Source of the DNA: Bimastos eiseni
Taxonomy: Eukaryota > Annelida > Clitellata > Crassiclitellata > Lumbricidae
Assembly (NCBI GenBank): GCA_959347315.1
Contig: OY365814.1
Location: 29,317,623 to 29,381,622 of the forward strand
Direction: 5' to 3'
DNA length: 64,000 bases
Shown: positions 58,735-64,000 of the stretch, one piece after another
Layout: every line of letters starts with the position of its first letter
How positions within the stretch are numbered: position 1 is the first letter of the stretch
Program-made: the position numbers and the translations under genes
Notes under the pieces: model-generated
The model's database searches: none
What the model was told of the DNA's origin: nothing
Seen by the model: only the letters and a program-made list of their open reading frames with translations

Positions 58735-59406
58735 CGCCCGTGAATCCACACACCCATAAATCCATCCACCCACCCATGAATTCACCCACCCATCCACCCA
58801 TGAATTCACCCAGCCAGCCACCCATGAATCCATCAACCCACCCATGAATCCACCCATGAATCCACCAACCCACCCATGAATCCACCCATGAATCCACCCA
58901 TGAATCCACCAACCCACCCATGAATCCACCCATGAATCCACCAACCCAACCATGAATTCACCCATGAATCCACCCATGAATCCACCCATGAATCCACCAA
59001 CCCACCCATGAATCCACCCATGAATCCACCCATGAATCCACCAACCCACCCATGAATCCACCCATGAATCCACCAACCCAACCATGAATTCACCCATGAA
59101 TCCACCCATGAATCCACCCATGAATCCACCAACCCACCCATGAATCCACCCATGAATCCACCATGAATCCACCCATGAATCCACCAACCCAACCATGAAT
59201 TCACCCATGAATCCACCCATGAATCCACCCATGAATCCACCAACCCACCCATGAATCCACCCATGAATCCACCCATGAATCCACCAACCCACCCATGAAT
59301 CCACCCATGAATCCACCAACCCAACCATGAATTCACCCATGAATCCACCCATGAATCCACCCATGAATCCACCAACCCACCCATGAATCCACCCATGAAT
59401 CCACCC
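58735..59406. repeat. 12-bp minisatellite with 132-bp higher-order unit
   Basis: Units of AATCCACCCATG with regular variants (CACCAACCCACC and CAACCATGAATTC). GAATTC landmarks at 58954, 59086, 59197 and 59329 show a 132-bp period, one unit being 111 bp. Long open frames on the - strand encode Gly-Trp-Ile-His repeats and are not credible genes. Confidence 0.92.
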
Positions 59407-59409
59407 ACT

Positions 59410-60536
59410 TACCAATGAGTGTTCGTTCCAAAGAATTGTGTGCGGCCTACACTAAGGAGCGGCTGCAGAATTTTTTAGAAGACGAGGATGAGGATGGAGG
59501 TCGAGATAAAGATAGATGGGATCATGAGTGAGCAGATCCGGGCGGTTGGATGGTGAAGAGATACCGAGTGTGGGAAGGTTGAGGGGTTTGAAGGGTATTG
59601 TACGTAAGAGATAAGTTTCTTGCAATAGAGATGCGCTGAGAGACTTTTAGCGAAAGACGGGATTTGTAAACCATAGGTCATGGGGTAACGTTTGTGAGGC
59701 TTCTTGACTGCACGGGCGAGAGCGTTCTTATATGTTTGCAGGCGTGTTATCTGAGAATATTCGATGTTACAAAGAGGGAATTACGGTATAGTTATGGCAA
59801 GAAGTCCTCCCACAATCTCACACCAGGCTTACATAATAATTTATCAGCATGGGTGCAGAATAACACTTCGGGCTGTTTTCCCTATTTGGCAAGCTCTCAA
59901 ACTCATCTGCTACACGTGACGCCTTGAAACGTCGTACGAGTCCTGCGAAGGGCAAGTCAGATTTGCCTGCCTGCCTCAATATTACGCGAAGACCAATAGT
60001 AACCTACGCGAAGGACAATATTACGCGAAGGCCAACATATATTCCCACACGGACGATCACATGGTCCAGCGATTATACGACCAAACTCGGCTGTTAGTAT
60101 GATCAACATCGGACTTCAAATTCATGCAATTAAATAATTACGCGAGAGTTGATGAAACACAGGCCATTATAAGCAAACACGACAGAATGCACCTACATAA
60201 ACTCCTGAAAAATGTCGACGAGTCGTTCATTTTTAAAGATCCACTTAGAGAGATAGTTGCTCCCAAAGAACTCGTCAATAACTCGTTTCTGGTTCATAGA
60301 TTCTGTACTCGACTGAACGAGAACTCAGCCGACGACGTCTATTCGCAAAGCATTCTGTACGACAGCTGGACACGTATCGCTTCATGCGTGCTCATCCAAT
60401 GCGCAGGTCGGACGGTTACCACTGCGCAGGTAACCGTGGCCTGTTCGTTGGACCAGTCTATAGCATAGCTAGACCTGTGTAGGTCTGTGTGTTCTGTGAT
60501 CATTGGGTTTCGTCTCTACCGGATCAAATTCTTTAC

Positions 60537-60540
<4 letters not shown>
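59410..60540. other. Region with one unassigned open frame
   Basis: An ATG-started frame at 60124-60468 (114 codons) has fairly ordinary amino-acid composition and ends near a CGCAG|GTCGGA donor-like site at 60406. It could be an exon of an unknown gene, but I see no homology or partner exon. The short GACAAT/ACGCGAAGG motif repeats near 59985-60035. Nothing else recognised. Confidence 0.25.
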
Positions 60541-60599
<59 letters not shown>

Positions 60600-60805
60600 T
60601 GTGAGTGTGTGTGAGAGAGACAGACAGACAGACAGAGTGACAGAGACAGAAACAGACAAAGAGAGACAGACAGACAGACACAGACTCACAGACAGACAGA
60701 GAGACAGACAGAGACAGCCAGAGACAGACAGAGACAGCCAGAGACAGACAGAGACAGCCAGAGTCAGACAGACAGACAGAGACAGCCAGAGAAACAGAGA
60801 GCGAA
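60540..60805. repeat. GA dinucleotide and ACAG tetranucleotide repeats
   Basis: A GA run of about 58 bp followed by GACAGACA and GACAGCCA units. Confidence 0.9.
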
Positions 60806-61009
60806 CGAGCGAGGGAAGGAGAGAAGGGTAAAGAGAGGGGTCAAGTTAGGCGTTGAATATAATTGCAGAAAGGACAACCTGTTCCTTCCCAGCAGGAACT
60901 AAATGAACCCTGGAACCACCGTCAGCGTCACATGCATCTTTCAGTGCATGTGCACAAAGGGCATATTTTACATGTGCACATGTAATAATAGCCCTATATT
61001 TTTATGCAT

Positions 61010-61195
61010 CGACCGTGAGACACGATGGCTAAATGTAACGCGACGTTGACGGGTTCAAGCCCCCTCTGTTGGGCTATAAACTCCGTCACTGTTTGCACCG
61101 TGCCAGTGCCAGTGCCAAGCCCGGGTAAAGAAGTAGGGCGACGCTAATGAGCTTTGTTATCACACAGTGTCGTTAAACTGCAACTACTGACGTTA
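61010..61195. mobile_element. tRNA-derived SINE containing the 'TTATCC core' (- oriented core)
   Basis: The left part reads GATGGCTAAATG and ACGGGTTCAAGCCCCC, resembling Pol III A and B boxes. It continues into GTGCCAGTGCCAAGCCCGGG, AGGGCGACGCTAATGA and CACAGTGTCGTTAAACTGCA, the reverse complement of the + copies. This copy suggests the complete order: tRNA-like head then core, with the + copies elsewhere being the opposite orientation. Confidence 0.65.
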
Positions 61196-61718
61196 GGGCT
61201 GTAGGGGGTATTCCTTGACCTTGAGTCAGTTCCTCACCCACAGTTCCTCGGCGTCTCCGAAAATTGTAATCGTATTCTCTTAATTTGTAAATTCATAAAT
61301 TTATGAAACGCTTCTCAAAAGTTAGGCGCAGAGTCCCAGCTTATTCACGGGCGATGTCGTATGGTCGTGTGCGAAAACCTGAACTTTGAAACGAAGGCAA
61401 TATCAGGATATCGAAACAGTTGTAAAATACTCATGGGCATCCCTAGGAACTTTTGTAAGGTCGGAAAATTGTTTAAATTGTTGTCGTGTGGAACAACGAT
61501 GTGCCCAAGTAATCGATCGCTTCACCCACGACGTTTACCCCTGCGATTATAGGGTTATGGCGCCGTCCCAACAGATGCCAGAGCTTTTGAATGCATTTGA
61601 CATGATAAGGGGCCTGTTATGTTAGCATTCCGAGATCCATTTAGATTTATCCGAATCACTATGACACTATACTGGATAATTATATGACCTATTGATATTG
61701 TACAAGATAGAAGCAGCC

Positions 61719-61756
61719 ACGAATTAACAATAAACGAATGTTTATTGTTAATTCGT
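61719..61756. repeat. Perfect 16-bp inverted repeat (hairpin)
   Basis: Arms ACGAATTAACAATAAA (61719-61734) and its exact complement (61741-61756) around a 6-nt loop. No T-run follows that would suggest a terminator. Confidence 0.85.
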
Positions 61757-62084
61757 AGGCGCTATATTCTTCGAATATGGGCCATTATATGGCGCCTTCT
61801 TTTAAATGTAATTTGTTCGAATTCTGTGAGACTGGGGTTCGCACAGTTCTACTGAATGACTACGTTCGTTATTAAACCTGCTTTGACCATGCATGAAAGA
61901 ACATAAATAATAATTATAACTCACTGTGTCAAGTCCTTCCACGCACATTCGCTAATCACCAACGACGTCTGGCGCGTTGACGTTGGAATTAGAAAAGACA
62001 TCGAATTCAGCACAGTCTGTTGAAATGTATATTGCGCATTTTATCTCACAGCACACGCATTCACTGGCCAACACAAACACCACA

Positions 62085-62112
62085 CGCACACACACACACA
62101 CACACACACAAC
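62085..62112. repeat. CA dinucleotide repeat
   Basis: Short CA run just left of the CATA array. Confidence 0.85.
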
Positions 62113-62179
62113 GCAAGTATGAAGGAAGGCAACTTCTGATCCGTATGAGGCTCTCGAGAGTTCGAATATACATGTATGC

Positions 62180-62984
62180 GTAGAACACATACATACATAC
62201 ATACATACTTACATATATACATACATACATGTATATACATACATACATACATACATTCATACATTCATACATACATACATACATACATACATACATACAT
62301 ACATACATACATACATACATACATACATACATACATACATACATACATACATACATACATACATACATACATACATACATACATACATACATACATACAT
62401 ACATACATACATACATACATACATACATACATACATACATACATACATACATACATACATACATACATACATACATACATACATACATACATACATACAT
62501 ACATACATACATACATACATACATACATACATACATACATACATACATACATACATACATACATACATACATACATACATACATACATACATACATACAT
62601 ACATACATACATACATACATACATACATACATACATACATACATACATACATACATACATACATACATACATACATACATACATACATACATACATACAT
62701 ACATACATACATACATACATACATACATACATACATACATACATACATACATACATACATACATACATACATACATACATACATACATACATACATACAT
62801 ACATACATACATACATACATACATACATACATACATACATACATACATACATACATACATACATACATACATACATACATACATACATACATACATACAT
62901 ACATACATACATACATACATACATACATACATACATACATACATACATACATACATACATACATACATACATACATACATACAT
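62180..62984. repeat. CATA tetranucleotide array, unbroken from 62266
   Basis: After an imperfect lead-in, CATA units run without a single change from 62266 to 62984, about 180 copies. The long open frames in all phases follow from the repeat and are not genes. Confidence 0.95.
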
Positions 62985-64000
62985 GCGTATATACACACAG
63001 CCCAGCTCGCTAACCACTACACTATTGAATACAGAATATCATAGTAGATCAAACGAACACGATTTTCGATAGCGATCCTACTGAGCTATTTATTATGTGT
63101 TGTTAAAGCGTAATGGTTACTCAGAAGCCCCGTGGCGCCTCTATCAACCTCGCGTCAGCGCCAATTCTCAGAAACCCAATCATATTGATGCAGTAAGAAG
63201 GGTAACCCGGTGTTTGCACACAAAAACGGTCAATACCCAACCTAGTGGAGTCGATACTTCAGCGTTGTCGTTTCTATAATCCTTGTCGGGAAAAACAAAG
63301 TCATGCGGGCGGGAGAGGGACGGGGAGGTACTGCTTCAGGAGGGTAGATCGCTGTGCACAGAAGACGCATTGTCCAACCTCGCCTGGAGTGGTGAAATGC
63401 AGCTGGTAAAAAAGTAACGACACTGTTATCACAAAGATGATTTGCATCGCCATCCTTCTATGTCCAGGCTGTCTGAATGCAAACAGTGGCGGAGAGGAGA
63501 CGATCGTGCACAGCGTCCATCAGATCAGAGAGGCAGACAGCAGAAAGCCCGCTCGCCCGGTGGCCTTCTGCAAGAAACGCTCCGTCCTGGTCTGGCCGTC
63601 GGTGTGGGTCGTAAAGCCCCACGAGACCCAGGCCGAGGGTGGTGAATGAAGCCAGTGGAGGAATTCCTTGCGGAATAGCAATGTCGAAGGATCTCATCCG
63701 AGCATAATTGGTAAATAAACGAGGTCGAGGTCATAGTGATGGTCGCTGTATAATATTATTTGGACCAACGGACAGTGAGTGTACATCTGCGACCATATTA
63801 TTATGCACATGTATAATGTCACAGGCAATGTGTGAAACACGTCTTTTAAATGCTTACTTTTTAGGTGATTCGTAAAATCCTCTATTTAGGGTTAGGGGTA
63901 TCATTTCGGTTGGGTCAAAGTAGGATATAGCGTTAGTATAGGGTTAGGGTATTACAAAATAGCCTAGGCATTTTACAAAATCCCTGGTTTCCGACGTTGC
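62985..64000. other. Right end of window, no gene recognised
   Basis: Contains a 'TTATCC core' relic at about 63415-63490 (AACGACACTGTTATCACAAA) and three scattered AGGGTTAGGG-like motifs after 63880. No coding region could be supported. Confidence 0.4.

Noticed and set aside
58693..59415. 240-codon and 191-codon frames on the - strand with Gly-Trp-Ile-His repeats
   Set aside because: They follow from the 12-bp minisatellite, with several overlapping frames open at once and no unique flanking coding sequence.
62176..63072. Open frames of 240 to 348 codons on both strands
   Set aside because: They are translations of the CATA tetranucleotide array, open because the repeat has no stop in those frames.
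63886..63950. Possible telomere repeat (AGGGTTAGGG motifs)
   Set aside because: Only three short scattered motifs without a tandem array; interstitial chance motifs are more likely.
1..64000. CRISPR array, bacterial operons or prophage
   Set aside because: Spliced genes, SINEs and triplet-rich introns show a eukaryotic nuclear sequence; the regular repeats are minisatellites without unique equal-length spacers.

Overview
The window looks like nuclear DNA of an animal. Coding sequence is split into short exons by GT-AG introns, gene density is low, and tri-, tetra- and pentanucleotide repeats, tRNA-derived SINE-like repeats and small DNA transposons are abundant. The family content (expanded arrestin-domain genes, an intronless LicD-like gene) and the many GGCGCTATATAAAT-type interspersed motifs would suit a marine invertebrate, perhaps an echinoderm or another deuterostome. 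That placement is inference; no marker in the window proves it.

About 1-42800 holds a head-to-tail cluster of five arrestin-domain-containing (ARRDC/alpha-arrestin type) genes, all on the + strand, here called A to E. A (112-2102) is cut by the left edge. B (8390-12706), C (17076-24296), D (28715-33819) and E (35370-42754) can be read from start codon to stop. I joined the exons by hand from splice sites, reading frame and comparison among the copies. B to E share one architecture: six coding exons with junction phases 1,1,0,0,0, then a phase-1 donor leading to a short variable seventh exon. Exons 1-3 encode the arrestin N domain and exons 4-6 the C domain. Copies differ in functional detail: B alone has a PPxY motif, A has a 1-nt frame defect, C uses a possible GC donor, and D and E have longer divergent tails.

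Introns and spacers are filled with microsatellites and insertions. Three insertions look like hAT-type DNA transposons; two have perfect 8-bp target duplications, and one with a near-perfect duplication has an empty site in the duplicated flank of gene B. Several SINE-like families recur.

From about 42800 to 53500 I see no convincing gene: only repeats, one TIR-bounded element, a SINE and long low-complexity arrays. A single-exon gene on the - strand (53813-54703) encodes a LicD/fukutin-type nucleotidyltransferase-fold membrane protein. It is preceded by a consensus CRE palindrome and followed by a 58-bp tandem repeat that carries a CRE palindrome in each unit. From 54800 to 64000 the sequence is mostly repeats, including a 12-bp minisatellite with 132-bp higher-order structure and a CATA array unbroken for about 719 bp.

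Together the arrestin-domain genes would act as adaptors for trafficking or ubiquitination of membrane cargo (family knowledge), and the LicD-like protein would act in the Golgi or secretory pathway. Nothing links the two loci functionally except proximity.
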